DNA of 64,000 nt, from NCBI GenBank assembly GCA_030562195.1, contig CM060203.1, positions 5,222,208 through 5,286,207 on the forward strand, read 5' to 3'. This DNA is from Nipponacmea schrenckii (Eukaryota > Mollusca > Gastropoda > Lottiidae). Of this stretch, positions 14,301 through 24,554 are shown piece by piece. Made by a program: the position numbers and the translations under genes. The notes under the pieces are model-generated. The model had not been told where the DNA came from. It ran no database searches and was given only the letters and a program-made list of their open reading frames with translations. Numbering within the stretch: the stretch's first letter is position 1; each line of letters opens with the position of its first letter.

Positions 14301-17300
14301 ATGTTCTTCAATAACATCATTCATAATTTGCTCCAGATCACTGTTTATAAATTGTTCCCTTGGGTAAGCGTTCGTTTGGTTTGATGAGAAGGTTCATGGA
14401 TTCAACTTCTTGAAACTTGAGGTTGATGACATTGCCCTTACAACCTTTAAACTTCAATGACAAACTTTTTAAGCGACACCCCATAATTACCTAAACAGCC
14501 AGGCTTTATTAGTTTTTTTTTTATCATATGTGAGATAAATGAAGTGAAATCGGCTCTTATGATAAAGCATTATATATAAACGAGACCTAAAATTATCAAT
14601 TTATTCGCATTAGTCACTAAATTGGTGTTTGATAGTGACCTTCTATATGTCTTGTTTAATAACCAGAAAATGGTTGTTTGACCAGAGTTCAAAAACTATC
14701 CATTCAACTTTATTTTTACACAGTTCTCTCCTTATAAATCTCTCTGGTGTTTGATCGATATACTATGTTGATGTCAACAGTCAAGTAGGTGTTAAAACGT
14801 AAACAAATTTGTAATCAGATGGACACCTGGGTGAAAACTATGTTTTGGTCTCGGAAAAATCAAATGTCTAAAGTAACCCGAAATATTGTAATATTGCTTT
14901 GGGCGAATAACTTTGTACAACCAGACAGTTATGAAAACGTCCAAGATGTAGAAAGCCCTTTTACTATAGAAGTAACTTTCGCAAACCCGAACATATCTTC
15001 AACTATCTTTGTATACAATGCAATTAACTGTGCGCAACATTAACATTGCCAAGAATACAAATGCAAATTCACTGTTCGATGAACGACTGAAGTATTTATA
15101 TGCCAAGTGAAAAACCATCGTTTTGTGAGTCGGCAGCAGCGACAACGATAATGAACTGTCATTTTATTAACAACTTTCAAATAAACCTGATAGTATTCCT
15201 TGTTTTAATAACATATTAGTCGGCTCTTTTCATCTTGACTTTAATATCTTAATCCCTGACACCTGTAATCCATTATTAATATCAGACTAACGGTAATCTC
15301 ATATCAATACATGATCTTTTACAGTTAATTAACTGTTTGATTGCTTGGTGTTTAGGGATCGTATCCATACCTGAATATGCTTAATAGTAAATGATCATCA
15401 ATTTGTACTTGATAACGTTAACCGGTACGTGTTTCTAAACGTAGTATGTGATAAAGTAAGAAGTAGTACATGTACATGTATATAACTTGTGTTTCGAAAC
15501 GTAGTATGTACTAATGTAAGAAGAAGTATATCCATATATTTTAGTGTAAATGAATAATTTACAAATAGATTTTTAATCCAAACCTAAATATACAATATCG
15601 CATCCGTGAGTATTTATGCCCCCAAAAACTATCAACACAGATAATATTTCCACAAGAAAGACTTTTTTTTAAAGCAAGACAGATTAACCTCCAACAAATA
15701 CGTTAGAAATAGGTTAGAGTATAACTCATTTAAATCAGATTTTAAAGCGATACCAAGCTGTGTGCTGAATAAACAAAAGTCCATTAAATTTCTTTTTAAT
15801 CCTGGGACATTATAGTGGGTGTCAATGTTAGGTTACAGGCTTCTTTGAAGATGTTAGGCCAATCCGTTAATACAGAGAGACGTTATAACAACACGTGCTG
15901 TCCATTATGTAACTGGTGATTTTATTGTTTGTTTCGACCATGTTATCATTTGTAATGTCCAGAATTTATGATGGTCAAGGAGCTGTCAATCATAATCTGG
16001 AGTCAAGATGTGACAGGGACCCTGGCGTTTTATTGTGTTCCGTGTCATTAATAACTGTTTAGGCATTCAACTGTACACACGATATCAAATTTCACTGTGA
16101 CACAGATTTGACCGGTACATGTTCATCTTTAAGTTATCTAATTGTAATGGTTTCTTTGTTGTGTACACCTCGATATTCTTTAGAAAGTGATTTCAATAAG
16201 TAAGCTAATCAATAACAGCTTCTGGATATAATATAAACTCCTTCCTTTAAATTGGACACAATCGTACTCTGTAGTAAGACGTAACAGGATGTCCAATCTG
16301 TGTGTTTCTGGAATTTGGCCCTTGGGCTTCAATGTTTATGGATCTCAAGTTAGCAATTCTCAGTAAGTGGTATTCAAATATTTACAAGATTGGTCTTAGT
16401 GCTATTTATTTCTCGAATGTATAATTCGTTGGTTTGTTTAGGTACTGAATAGGTATTTCTAAATAAAGTGTATCCTGCCTTTCGTATTTTCTCCGATATA
16501 TGTCTCCACTTTTGTTTGGTTCATGTTGATGAAATATCGATGGATTGGACGTAGCCGGCCGATTTCTGAGGCCATTCAGTTATGATATTGTAGGAGATGT
16601 GCCCATTCTGTTGTGGACAAATAGGGGGCCGTCTACACTCAATGGTGGAGCTTTTTGTTTTCATGCGGTGATGATATCCTCAGATCAATGTCAAACAAAC
16701 AAGGCGCAATATCATCGGTCTTCATTATAAAGCCTGTGAAACTTTATACAGACTTAAACTGTTATATTTTAATGAATTTTATGAAAAGCAGTAATATTTA
16801 AGACAAACTAGCCGTATCGTTTGAATAGAAAGAGCATATCTATACAGATGGGTTAAAGTCGGATATGTTATTGAAAATCAGCGTAGTATCTATTGGCAAA
16901 GAATATCCCTGTCAATTCGGAGACAGTAAACTAGGAGACAACATACTTTTAAATTAAACACATCTCAATACCTCAATATATTATATCATTATTTAGGGAT
17001 GGTTTTGTCTTTCTTTTAGTCAAAATAAACTCGATGAAGCATTATTAACATCTGGAAGAGTTTCAGATGCTTTACAATCTTTAATAGAATGGTTACAGAA
17101 AGCTGAATCAACTTTAGAAGAAGATGTACCAGTACTTGGTGACCTTGACACTGTTCACATGTTGAATGAGCAACATAAGGTCAGTAACGGGATTTTATTA
17201 TCATAAATAATCAGAACATTCCCCAAAATGAAGTTACTTATCCATAGAGGAGAACAACTGGGCTTCTACTCATTTATAATTTTGAGTTTCAAAGCGAAGA

Positions 17301-20300
17301 AACTGAAATTTGTTCTGTAGTGTATCACGTCAACCATTACTGCTTATCAACGATGACAACTAAGTCTATTTATACAATCTGTATTCCAGGGAATCCAACA
17401 AGAACTTCTAGTCCGTGAAACAACAGTCGATACTATGAGAAATGCCGGGAATGTACCGAAAGCTCAGAAAGAGGAACTTGGCAATTTATGGGAAAGAGTG
17501 AACTATTTGAGCGATGTCCGGGAAAATAAGCTACGAGATGCCATGAAATTGGTAAGTTTGACTTTCTATAAAGTTGATTGTTATATTAGATTTTCAATAT
17601 AGAGAATACTGACAATTCATCACGTTATATTGTTATCTTATGAATTGTGGAGTCTCTTTAAAGGGTTTCCTGGTCGCCTGGTCGACTGGTCGACAAACCA
17701 AATGATGAGCGTTATTTCAGTTACTCCTATAGGGCAAAATCTGATCAGGAAAGAAAAGCTTAGTGACAAATACACACGACGCGAAACTAAAAGAAAGAAT
17801 TTAGATTGTAAAGTAGCAAAGAGAATTACTGACGTAAGACTTACTTGTTTTTCCAGGCAGAAGAATTCCAAGATGTCGTGACAGTCATGAGAGAATTTTT
17901 ACCTCAAGCTGAATCTGAGTTGAAATTCCGAGCCTTCCCAGATGACGAAGTTGCAATAATACAGCTAATTGAAAGACACGAGGTAGGCATTAGGATTAGG
18001 TTGATATTCTATATCTCGCATGTCCAGGACCAAATTATAAATATCAGGTGTCTGAACGATGAACTTGTTGTAAGTTAGGTGACCCGGTGACAGAAGTGTT
18101 AGTTTGTCCAATATGCAATAGCGTAACAAATACACAATCAGATAGTAATTTACAAATGTGTAGGTGTGAATGCCAAAAGGCTTGATGATCTAGCTACTTC
18201 AAAAGTTTACAGGTGAACTGAAGATGAGGTTTTAAAAGCATTTTAGACACATAAGTATGTTGTTGTTTATTGAAATTATGCGACATCTTTCCAGAAATTC
18301 CAAGAAGAATTACGAGGGCATCAAGATACAGTTGATAAAATCAAAACATTAGCTGAAGAGATATTGATAGGCTGTCATCCTAATGCTGTTAGATTTGTTA
18401 AATACTACCTCACTATTACACAAACTAGATGGGATCAGGTATAGTTGTATTCTATTGTATAATACTGCTGATAATTCCATCAACTGTACTCTTGACTATT
18501 TTCCTTTATCCGAATCTTTAGCAATCTATAGGTATTACAGACAACAGATTATTGTGAGGTATTATCTTGTTCCATGTATATGAACGATATATTAATATAC
18601 TAATCTATTTCAAATTTCAGTTGTTACAAAGAGCAAAGAGTCGTGCCGAAAGATTACAAGAAGCATTACATAGTATACAGGGCAATGCTGCTCTTCTAGA
18701 AGAACTCCTATCCTGGTTAACTGATGCCCAAGCATTACTAGCTACCAAAGAACGGGACCCAATACCCGAAGATCTCCAAGTTGTTGATACCCTTCTCAAA
18801 GAACATTTAGTAAGTAATTATATGATAAAAACACAGATATTATTTTGATATTGCTTCCATACTGAGTCTGGAATTGCATTCTTCCTTTTAATTGCTATAT
18901 AAATCATCTTTTAGCTACTTGTCATATCGCCTACTTAGTTCAACAGTGAAGTTATTTTTTTTAGGAATTCCACGAAGAAGTTACTAATAGAAATGCTGAT
19001 GCCGAACGTCTCACAAAATTAGTTACTATGGAAACCAAGATGTCTCCTGGAAAAAATTTTGGCAGGTAAGACCATTTAGGAGTTAATGCTAAAAACTGTC
19101 GGTAAACAACTTCTATAGCCTACTACCCCTTACCCTGGTCTAGGACCTTAAATGAATTTAACTTAACTGATTTGCTTTACTTCAGCAATATGAGATTAAA
19201 TGAAATAGATGGATATAATCCAAGAGTGACAGCTTTACAGAATCGCTGGAGAATTGTCTGGAGAATGTCTGTAGAAAGAAAGAAGAAATTACAAGATGCA
19301 TACGACACTCTTTTAGAGGTAAGATGAGATATGGGAAAATTACAAACACGGCAAATACATTAACACAGTACGCTGAATAGAAGACATCAGTAAAGCATCT
19401 AACAGGATAAAAGCAAACTTTAAAAAAAACTATTACAAGATTGACTTTATTATAATGGATTAGAAAATCACACGATCAATATTTTGTATCTGTTTACAGT
19501 TGGAGAGTTTTAAAAACTTTGATTTTAACGTATGGAGAGTGAGGTATCGCAAATGGATCATGAATAAAAAGTTCCGTATCTCCGATTTCTTCCGACGTCA
19601 AGATAAAGATTGCGATGGTGCTGTTAGCAGAGAGGAATTTGTCCAGGGCATGTTACAATGTAGTGAGTACCGATTACATTACTTTCTCAACTCCAAGAAC
19701 TTAGACCATGTCTGTGTTGAGCCACCAGACATCACTGCAAAATGTGGATCTTTATTTTCTTAACAAAAGATTCAAATAAAGGGAAATAACCCGAAGTTTT
19801 TCAGAACATGTTCAATGAATTAAGCCCTGTACTTTTTATGTTTCATTATATAAATACAGCCTGTTCGTCCCTTCTGATGCATATCGATAGGGATAATATG
19901 TGCTCAGTCCATGCTTTCGCTACCATTTTTCTATCTTTCTATGTAGAATTCCCCACCAATAAAACAGAATTAAATGCAGTGTTTGATATATTTGAGAAGC
20001 AAGTCTTGCGTAAACCTAGAATGGTTTATAAAGAATTTATAGACGCTATTAAACAGGATAAGGTATTGTCTTTTACTAATTCCTAAACGTTGGGTTTTCA
20101 TTGTCTTATAAGAATTATTATCTGTTCTTTTATCTCTATTGTCAGTTGACTATTGGTTTTCATTTTGAAATATCCATGAGTAAGATGATCAAGTACACTA
20201 AAAAATGAGTTTTAATTACGAATTGATTTTCCAATAGTTCTGAAGATATTAGGTCGCTCTCTATAGCTTCTTTCTTTCACATCTTATAACGTATATATTT

Positions 20301-23300
20301 GTGTATATCCAGCGAAGAACTAGTGTAAGTACATCCAAATCTGATAATGAATTAATCCATGATGAGATCGAGAGAGAGGTATCAAGTTGTCAGTGTCGAG
20401 ACCAATTTAAAGCTCTGTACATAGACGATGGAAAATATAGGGTAAGTGTTGATCAAGTTTATAGATCTACCTTATAGATCTACTTTATAGATTTACTTCA
20501 TAGATCTACTTTATAGATTTACTTCATAGATCTACTTTATAGATTTACTACATAGATCTACTTTATAGTCAGCTGGGAAAATATCTAATTGTAACATTAT
20601 TTCCTTTTCAAAATGAAAAACAGAGGTCTGGCGTTCTTCAGGTTTTACAGATAAGATACTTAAAGGGATAATAGGCGTTAGAACGAACATAAAAATTTAA
20701 GTTCACTCAAATTTGGACAATAACAGTATATATCCATCAGTGGACTTACCTATACATCAAAATCCCTCTAAAATCCGTTAAATTCCAGATAAAGTAGTTA
20801 ATCATATAACGCTTGAGCCATCCATCAAGCGATTTTCAAATCGTGTAAATATAAAGGGAAGTAACTCTAACATGTGGGTTTTCACGCGTCCTTGACCCCT
20901 ACTGTTGAATTCCACAATGATGTTTTAGCGTTGATTTACCAGACGCTTTTATTCTCAAACTGAATGGAATCGTCGCTGGCTCACTTTTTTTTAAAATTCC
21001 GAATATATTTTTATTGTGGCTTTTTTAAAATTTGGTAAAGTGTGGGATGCATACTTATTTAACTAATAGTCAATATGAAACAAAAATATAAGCCGTAGGA
21101 CGAGTGTATTCTAACGCCTATTATCCCTTTAACATTTATTATGAAGCAGTGGTTTTTAAGCCACTTAGCTAATAATATTTTCTATTCAGTTTGGTGAAAA
21201 ACAGAGAACGTATTTAGTAAGATTTTTAAACAGTACAGTCATGGTGCGAGTTGGAGGAGGTTGGATCACATTAGATGAATTTCTGGAAACTAATGATCCA
21301 TGTAGATGTAAGTGTTATTATATAATCTATTTATTATATTTACTATAATCATTAATGAAGTTAGTTTCTGAAATATTACTTAATACATCTACTGGAAAAT
21401 TTATCAGAAAAAGTAAAACAGAATCTGTATTTTGGATGCTTGTATGCAGTTATAGCGAATTTCATACTTAAACTGTCCAGAGCCAAATTTTTAGTATACC
21501 TTTCGAGATTCCAATCATTTCGCACTACTGTCACAGATTACTCAAGATTTCATTTGATTCAATTTTGAATTTTAAGTGGCAGCCCACCATAATCATATGA
21601 ATGAATATAGAGGTATTCTACTGATTTCTAGATTGAAATTTTTTATGGTTTTGGAATGAATGCCTTTTCAATACTTCAGTCACTTTAGTTACCATTTGGT
21701 TGCCAAAATATTTTATTATTATTTGTATATGGGATAAAAGGCTTTTGTTTTTATTTTTTGTTTAAATTAAGCTTTGGTTGCAATGGAGCTTAAGCTTTTT
21801 TGTTGTTGTTGTTTTTATTATACCCAAAGCATAACTCGTATTATGGTGTTCTATATTGATATTATGTTCCAATGCTAACAACGTAGTTAGTTTAATCACT
21901 TACAATTGTATCATAATGGCCAGACTATACAGATTTACAAGATCTGTTAGATTTCAAGGTGATACCAAGTCAATTCAATATTTATGAGAGAGACATGCTA
22001 GCTAGCTTTATCTAGACAGAAACAAAAAAATTATTTTTATTTGAAAAAACTCATGGGAAGTCACATTATCATTATAACTCGCATTTGAGCGTTTATACAA
22101 AAGTTACGTAAAAGATATGTTAAAATATTTTAATAAAACATCCATGTCAAAATTTGGATACGACTTGGTATTGCCTACAATGTATACGATATAGTTTAAT
22201 GTGTAATAGGCCGGAGCATCTGACAGAACATTGAAAAAGAATTACAAATATTTAAAATCCCTTTAGTGGAATATCAATGCGCTCTGTCAATTGTTCTTAC
22301 CAACCATCTATCTAAACATATTTTAACCTTTAACCCTCTTCCCACACAGCCAGAGGTCGTCTTAACACAGATCTACGAGATACTCTCCTTATACCAAATG
22401 ATGGGTCGCCAGATTATAGAACCATACGTCGAGGCAGTGGAACACCTTTACGTAGTATCTCGCCTTTCCCAACGGGTACACGTAAACGTCAAACAGATAC
22501 AGGATATGCTTCTTCTAACTCTTCAGGTACTTGGGCTTAAAACAACGGTTGTCTTAAAATAGCAAGAAATGGAAATATATCAGACATCGTTAATATGTTC
22601 ATTGGAAAGACAATTTACTAAGTTTGGCTTTAAAAAACAAAATTTAGTAGTGATGTCATTTGCTATGAATTTGTTTGGATATCTCTGTTTCTGAAAGTAT
22701 TTTTTAGAACCAACCGTTCCTAACACGATTTTAATGCTACACAAAATGTTAATTACCGATAACCTTGCTTGTAATTGTTGTTTGATTGTTTGGTTTTATC
22801 TGCATGATGGTAAAATATAACTGCTTGCATCTTATACATTATAACCATTATAACTACGATTTGTATCATAACCCTATAATTTGCCTTATAATTATGTATA
22901 CTATTGTGTCTGTTAATTCATAATATGTATTGAATTTGCATTACACTCATACCTTTACTTCATCATAGAATCCCATCGTCGACCCGGTAGGGTAAAGCGA
23001 CGGTCTAAACTCAGTTCACGTTCCAGTCTAAACTCAGTTCACGTTCCATGTAGGGTGAACAATCCAGCGCTAGCATCGCAAAGATAAAATGTCCGGACCT
23101 TTAATTTATACAGGGCATCAGCCTTTTATAAAGTGTTATCACTGATGTGTTTAAATTCGTGATTCCATCTTATGATAATGAATGGGAATGAACGGCCCTT
23201 GTCTATTTTACACCGGATAGAGAGATACTAGTATCAGCTTGTGGAAGATGAATAAAGTGTCTCTTTCCTATCATCAAATATTGCAATTTGTATAACCAAA

Positions 23301-24554
23301 TCTAAACTTGATGTATATATAGGATTAAGTTAGTTAAAAAAATATTTTGACAACTGATAACCAGTCCTACCAGTTGTCCAACATACTTCATCTTCGAACA
23401 TGTAGCATTTATTTTTTACTCTCATACTTCATTGAGCACCAAACTAACCAACACCCCAATATTTTGTTACAGCTGGCAGTTCAGCTGACTCGTCATTACG
23501 TCGGAGTCGAATCACTTCCTCTATGGTCAATCTCTCTAACGGTAATGGTCTGCACAAAAACCCAGATTTTGGTAAGAAAACATTCCACTGCTTTATAATA
23601 ACTTCATGCATTCACAGATACCTGGTGAAGTTTCATTACATATCCTTAAAACAGTGTTGGGTTCTCTTATTTTATTCATTCATATATATATTCGATAATT
23701 CGACCGTTTATACTTATATCAATCGAAAGTAGAGATGTTGTAATGATCGGGAAAAATATCCAACAAGTCCCAAGGTCTAATAATGGTATGTAATAAAGCA
23801 TCACTGGGAATCCAATATTGGTTTTTAGCACTGATATTACTTTATTTTTTATATATATTACTGTATGAGATTGTTTATTATGACTATAATAATACATTTA
23901 ATTCTTCCACATATGTTACTGGTATCTTCGTCAGATTATGATATTTGATTTAATATATATATGCATGGAACTGGTGTACCTTTGTAACAGATTATATGAA
24001 ATCTCTTTATTCAATCTTGCTGTGGACCACATCAACTGAATGTTTTTCGTAGATCAAAGCTTTATTTCAGTTTAAAACTGCTATTTTTAACGTCTTTCCT
24101 ATATAGGTCTAAGCAGTTTTCAAGAGAACATTATCTGATGCATATTCAAGTACATGTATATTAATTTACCTTTTGGCAATTGTTTACAATAAATGTTGTT
24201 TTAATATAAATTTTAGGTTCAACCGGAAGTCTATCCAGAACGAAACGATTAAGTACATCATCTTCTAGTTTAACATCAAATGGTGCTGGACGTCAAAAAT
24301 CAAAAACACCTACCCCTGGTTCCAGTCCAGCTAACAACCCAAATAGACGGTCAGGACCAATGTTCCCAAGGTCTACTACTCCCACCCCTACATCGTCACC
24401 CTATGGTCAAAGATCACGACCTACAACGCCCAATACATTTTCTCCCAGAACTACATCAACCCCGTCTCGTCCAGGAAGTACTACACCAACACGGGGCTTG
24501 ACAAAATCACGACAACTACCAAAAACCCCACGAAATGAAAAGAGATGGACTTAA
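500..24554 (+). CDS. Spectraplakin (dystonin/MACF1/Short stop family), 3' part of gene
   Basis: This is the C-terminal part of a giant cytolinker that joins actin and microtubules; the N-terminal actin-binding part lies left of the window. Coding exons: 500-667, 927-1082, 2054-2248, 2515-2643, 2769-2939, 3371-3526, 4050-4256, 4384-4503, 8192-8364, 17020-17179, 17390-17551, 17857-17982, 18295-18438, 18621-18809, 18965-19065, 19186-19318, 19500-19662, 19947-20062, 20313-20441, 21190-21307, 22350-22526, 23473-23571, 24217-24554. They join in one open frame of 1,209 residues, with GT-AG borders and consistent phases throughout. The order spectrin repeats, EF-hands, GAS2, Ser/Arg-rich tail is diagnostic. 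Family signatures include [28 protein letters not shown] and MVRVGGGW. Family identity is secure; I cannot choose a vertebrate orthologue, since invertebrates usually have one gene. Confidence 0.93.
1340..2030. repeat. Minisatellite, about 26-bp unit, next to the exon 2054 acceptor
   Basis: About 26 imperfect copies of a unit close to AACCTTGATCATCTTTAGAA plus AATCTT. Units differ by point changes and small indels, and variant CATCTTCAGAATATC units recur in the middle. The array fills most of the intron between exons 927 and 2054 and stops about 23 bp before the splice acceptor. Confidence 0.9.
3065..3169 (+). pseudogene. Fragment of a non-LTR retrotransposon reverse transcriptase C-terminus
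   Basis: A short open stretch reads [20 protein letters not shown], then [14 protein letters not shown] and a stop. The LWNSLP..I+ signature followed by a short tail is typical of the extreme C-terminus of CR1/L2/Jockey-type reverse transcriptases. About 80 bp of 3' untranslated-like sequence follows, ending near a short ATT run at 3,246. It looks like a heavily 5'-truncated insertion within the intron 2,940-3,370. Confidence 0.65.
3527..4000. repeat. Minisatellite, about 31-bp unit, containing splice-donor-like sequence
   Basis: About 15 degenerate copies of a unit close to GTAAGTACAAACTAGGACAG plus ATAGCTATGAA. The first copy starts exactly at the 5' splice site of exon 3371-3526, so many units repeat a GTAAGT-type donor. 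It fills almost the whole intron up to exon 4050. Confidence 0.85.
4530..5475. repeat. Minisatellite, 54-bp unit with shortened variants
   Basis: About 19 units built on CTGATATCTGTACATCTGTA, GAAGTCAGACTGGTTGGTGT, TTATCAGATGGTCA. Several units lack the GAAGTCAGA part and are about 45 bp. The 54-bp period is a multiple of three, so open frames appear on both strands; these are not genes. The array begins about 25 bp after the donor of exon 4384-4503. Confidence 0.9.
6230..7360. repeat. Internally repeated dispersed element, about 200-220-bp period
   Basis: About four to five diverged tandem copies of a block containing CAAGGGCAATAACTCAAAAA, GTCTTATCAATTCCAATGCT and ACACCAAGTTTCATCAAAAT. Near 7,171-7,205 comes GACGGACCGACAGACCGGCA, then GTGGGTGTATAAAAA. 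Arrays of the AAGTTTCAT...CCATTGAAAATT kind followed by GACGGAC-rich tails are, to my recollection, common dispersed repeats in molluscs. No coding capacity is seen. The remaining intron (5,476-6,229 and 7,361-8,191) shows nothing recognisable. Confidence 0.6.
8513..8615. mobile_element. Short MITE flanked by TTAA
   Basis: A 103-bp segment bounded on both sides by TTAA (8,509-8,512 and 8,616-8,619). On the minus strand it resembles the MITE copy at 61,871: an AGGAATA start, a GAACAAGAAATTTAACTTGG-like stretch, then TATATTCATCAGTAGATATA. It is an internally shortened relative of the element at 31,673-31,994. Confidence 0.55.
8984..9607. repeat. Minisatellite, 24-bp unit
   Basis: About 26 copies of TTCAGTTCATCTACCCAATA plus TCCT, with CCTTTTAGT and CTGCCC variants. 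Because 24 is a multiple of three, the array creates a 282-codon open frame of LVHLPNI-type repeats, with no start context, splice signals or homology. It lies in the intron after exon 8192-8364. Confidence 0.92.
9608..10871 (+). promoter_or_regulatory. Candidate internal promoter region upstream of the alternative first exon
   Basis: This 1.26 kb precedes the putative first exon at 10,872. It is free of the tandem arrays that fill most neighbouring introns. I see no convincing coding exon and no single clear TATA or initiator arrangement; TATATACCGTTATCACTCAG at 10,758-10,777 is a weak possibility. The call rests on position only. Confidence 0.25.
10872..10972 (+). CDS. Putative internal alternative first exon of the spectraplakin gene
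   Basis: An ATG at 10,872 opens 33 codons ([20 protein letters not shown], then [13 protein letters not shown]) and runs into a strong donor, CACAG|GTAAGA, at 10,973. The exon ends in phase 2 with AG, exactly like exon 8192-8364, so it can splice in frame to the acceptor at 17,020. An in-frame TAG at 10,854 marks the start as genuinely N-terminal. It sits in the middle of the gene's longest intron. The product would be about 751 residues: a new acidic/polar N-terminus, three spectrin repeats, EF-hands, GAS2 and tail, without the actin-binding end. Alternatives are the first exon of an unrecognised nested gene, or chance (phase alone matches one time in three). No homologue of the peptide is known to me. 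Confidence 0.55.
11788..11979. repeat. Tandem repeat, 32-bp unit, six copies
   Basis: Six consecutive units of AAATCGCCTTGGACACTAAC plus CAGAATTTGTCT; six times 32 bp matches the length. The first and last units are the most diverged. Confidence 0.88.
11987..12023. repeat. Perfect palindrome, 18-bp arms with a one-base centre
   Basis: ATTTGAATGAATGGTATT is followed by one A and its exact reverse complement. It begins eight bases after the end of the 32-bp array. Confidence 0.9.
15427..15545. repeat. Short copy of the 54-bp satellite element found at 49 kb
   Basis: Two diverged units of the GTGTTTCGAAACGTAGTATG...AAAGTAAGAAGTAGTACAT repeat that forms the long array at 48,925-49,650. The right end, ATATTTTAGTGTAAATG, matches the right end of the long array (ATCTTTTAGTGTTTAATG), so both loci look like insertions of one element with a shared terminus. 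Confidence 0.75.
17020..19318 (+). CDS. Spectraplakin spectrin-repeat exons, second block (7 exons)
   Basis: Exons 17020-17179, 17390-17551, 17857-17982, 18295-18438, 18621-18809, 18965-19065 and 19186-19318 encode the last three spectrin repeats before the EF-hands. The first begins with one base that completes the phase-2 codon left by the previous exon and continues with [11 protein letters not shown] and [10 protein letters not shown], very like the matching MACF1/dystonin repeat. The second repeat contains AEEFQDVV and the third [13 protein letters not shown]. The linker [11 protein letters not shown] is short, and the block ends with [22 protein letters not shown], the helix leading into the EF-hand module. 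Introns here are short (about 120-320 bp), unlike the 8.7 kb intron upstream. These exons are shared by the long form and the proposed short form. Confidence 0.92.
19500..20062 (+). CDS. Spectraplakin EF-hand pair (2 exons)
   Basis: Exons 19500-19662 and 19947-20062 encode the EF-hand pair that in this family packs against GAS2 and can make microtubule binding respond to calcium. The first loop, [13 protein letters not shown], keeps the expected acidic ligands at positions 1, 3 and 5, the glycine at 6 and glutamate at 12, so it should bind calcium. The second loop aligns to [15 protein letters not shown] and lacks the acidic ligands and the glycine, so it probably does not bind calcium. The split codon A|AA gives Lys in the conserved [10 protein letters not shown] join, which fixes the donor at 19,663 and the acceptor before 19,947. 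Confidence 0.9.
20313..21307 (+). CDS. Spectraplakin GAS2 (GAR) domain (2 exons)
   Basis: Exons 20313-20441 and 21190-21307 encode the GAS2-related domain, a zinc-containing microtubule-binding fold. The first exon holds a Ser-rich linker followed by [20 protein letters not shown] and DDGKYR. The second holds [20 protein letters not shown] and the hallmark [18 protein letters not shown]. The two closely spaced cysteines of the first exon and the final cysteine are the likely metal ligands by family knowledge. The second exon ends one base into a serine codon completed in exon 22350. The intron between them contains a small tandem array and a 465-bp MITE. Confidence 0.93.
20461..20568. repeat. 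Tandem repeat, 12/24-bp unit
   Basis: Alternating ATAGATCTACTT and ATAGATTTACTT units, about nine in all, just after the donor of the first GAS2 exon. Confidence 0.85.
20664..21128. mobile_element. MITE with TTAA flanks, family A copy 1
   Basis: A 465-bp non-coding element with perfect 19-bp terminal inverted repeats (AGGGATAATAGGCGTTAGA and its complement), flanked by TTAA at 20,660-20,663 and 21,129-21,132. It is nearly identical along its length to 29,529-29,994. TTAA duplication is the piggyBac hallmark; a TA duplication (mariner-like) would also fit. It lies inside the intron that splits the GAS2 domain. Confidence 0.85.
22350..24554 (+). CDS. Spectraplakin basic Ser/Thr/Pro-rich C-terminal tail (3 exons)
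   Basis: Exons 22350-22526, 23473-23571 and 24217-24554 encode the disordered tail, ending at TAA 24,552-24,554. The start, [17 protein letters not shown], matches the segment that follows GAS2 in vertebrate and insect spectraplakins. The rest is rich in Ser, Thr, Pro, Arg and Gly, with many TP and SP pairs that could be phosphorylated. The tail of relatives adds microtubule-lattice binding and carries an EB1-binding SxIP-type motif; I see no clear [ST]-x-[IL]-P here. Possible polyadenylation signals (AATAAA) lie at 26,159 and 27,021, but neither can be assigned from sequence alone. Confidence 0.88.

Larger units (their letters stand above)
10973..17019. other. Long intron, mostly without recognisable features
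   Basis: Apart from a 32-bp array at 11,788, a palindrome at 11,987 and a short 54-bp-type repeat at 15,427, this stretch holds only short open frames without family signatures, splice context or repeats. A small inverted repeat (CATTTGACCC...GGGTCAAATG) is at 13,550-13,589. Confidence 0.5.

Noticed and set aside
13826..15043. Short open frames in the long spectraplakin intron as extra alternative exons
   Set aside because: Neither 13,826-14,023 nor 14,789-15,043 has suitable flanking splice sites with spectrin-like or other recognisable sequence.
24217..24554. EB1-binding SxIP motif in the spectraplakin tail
   Set aside because: Looked for [ST]-x-[IL]-P in the basic tail; nearest is SRQLP, which has the wrong spacing.
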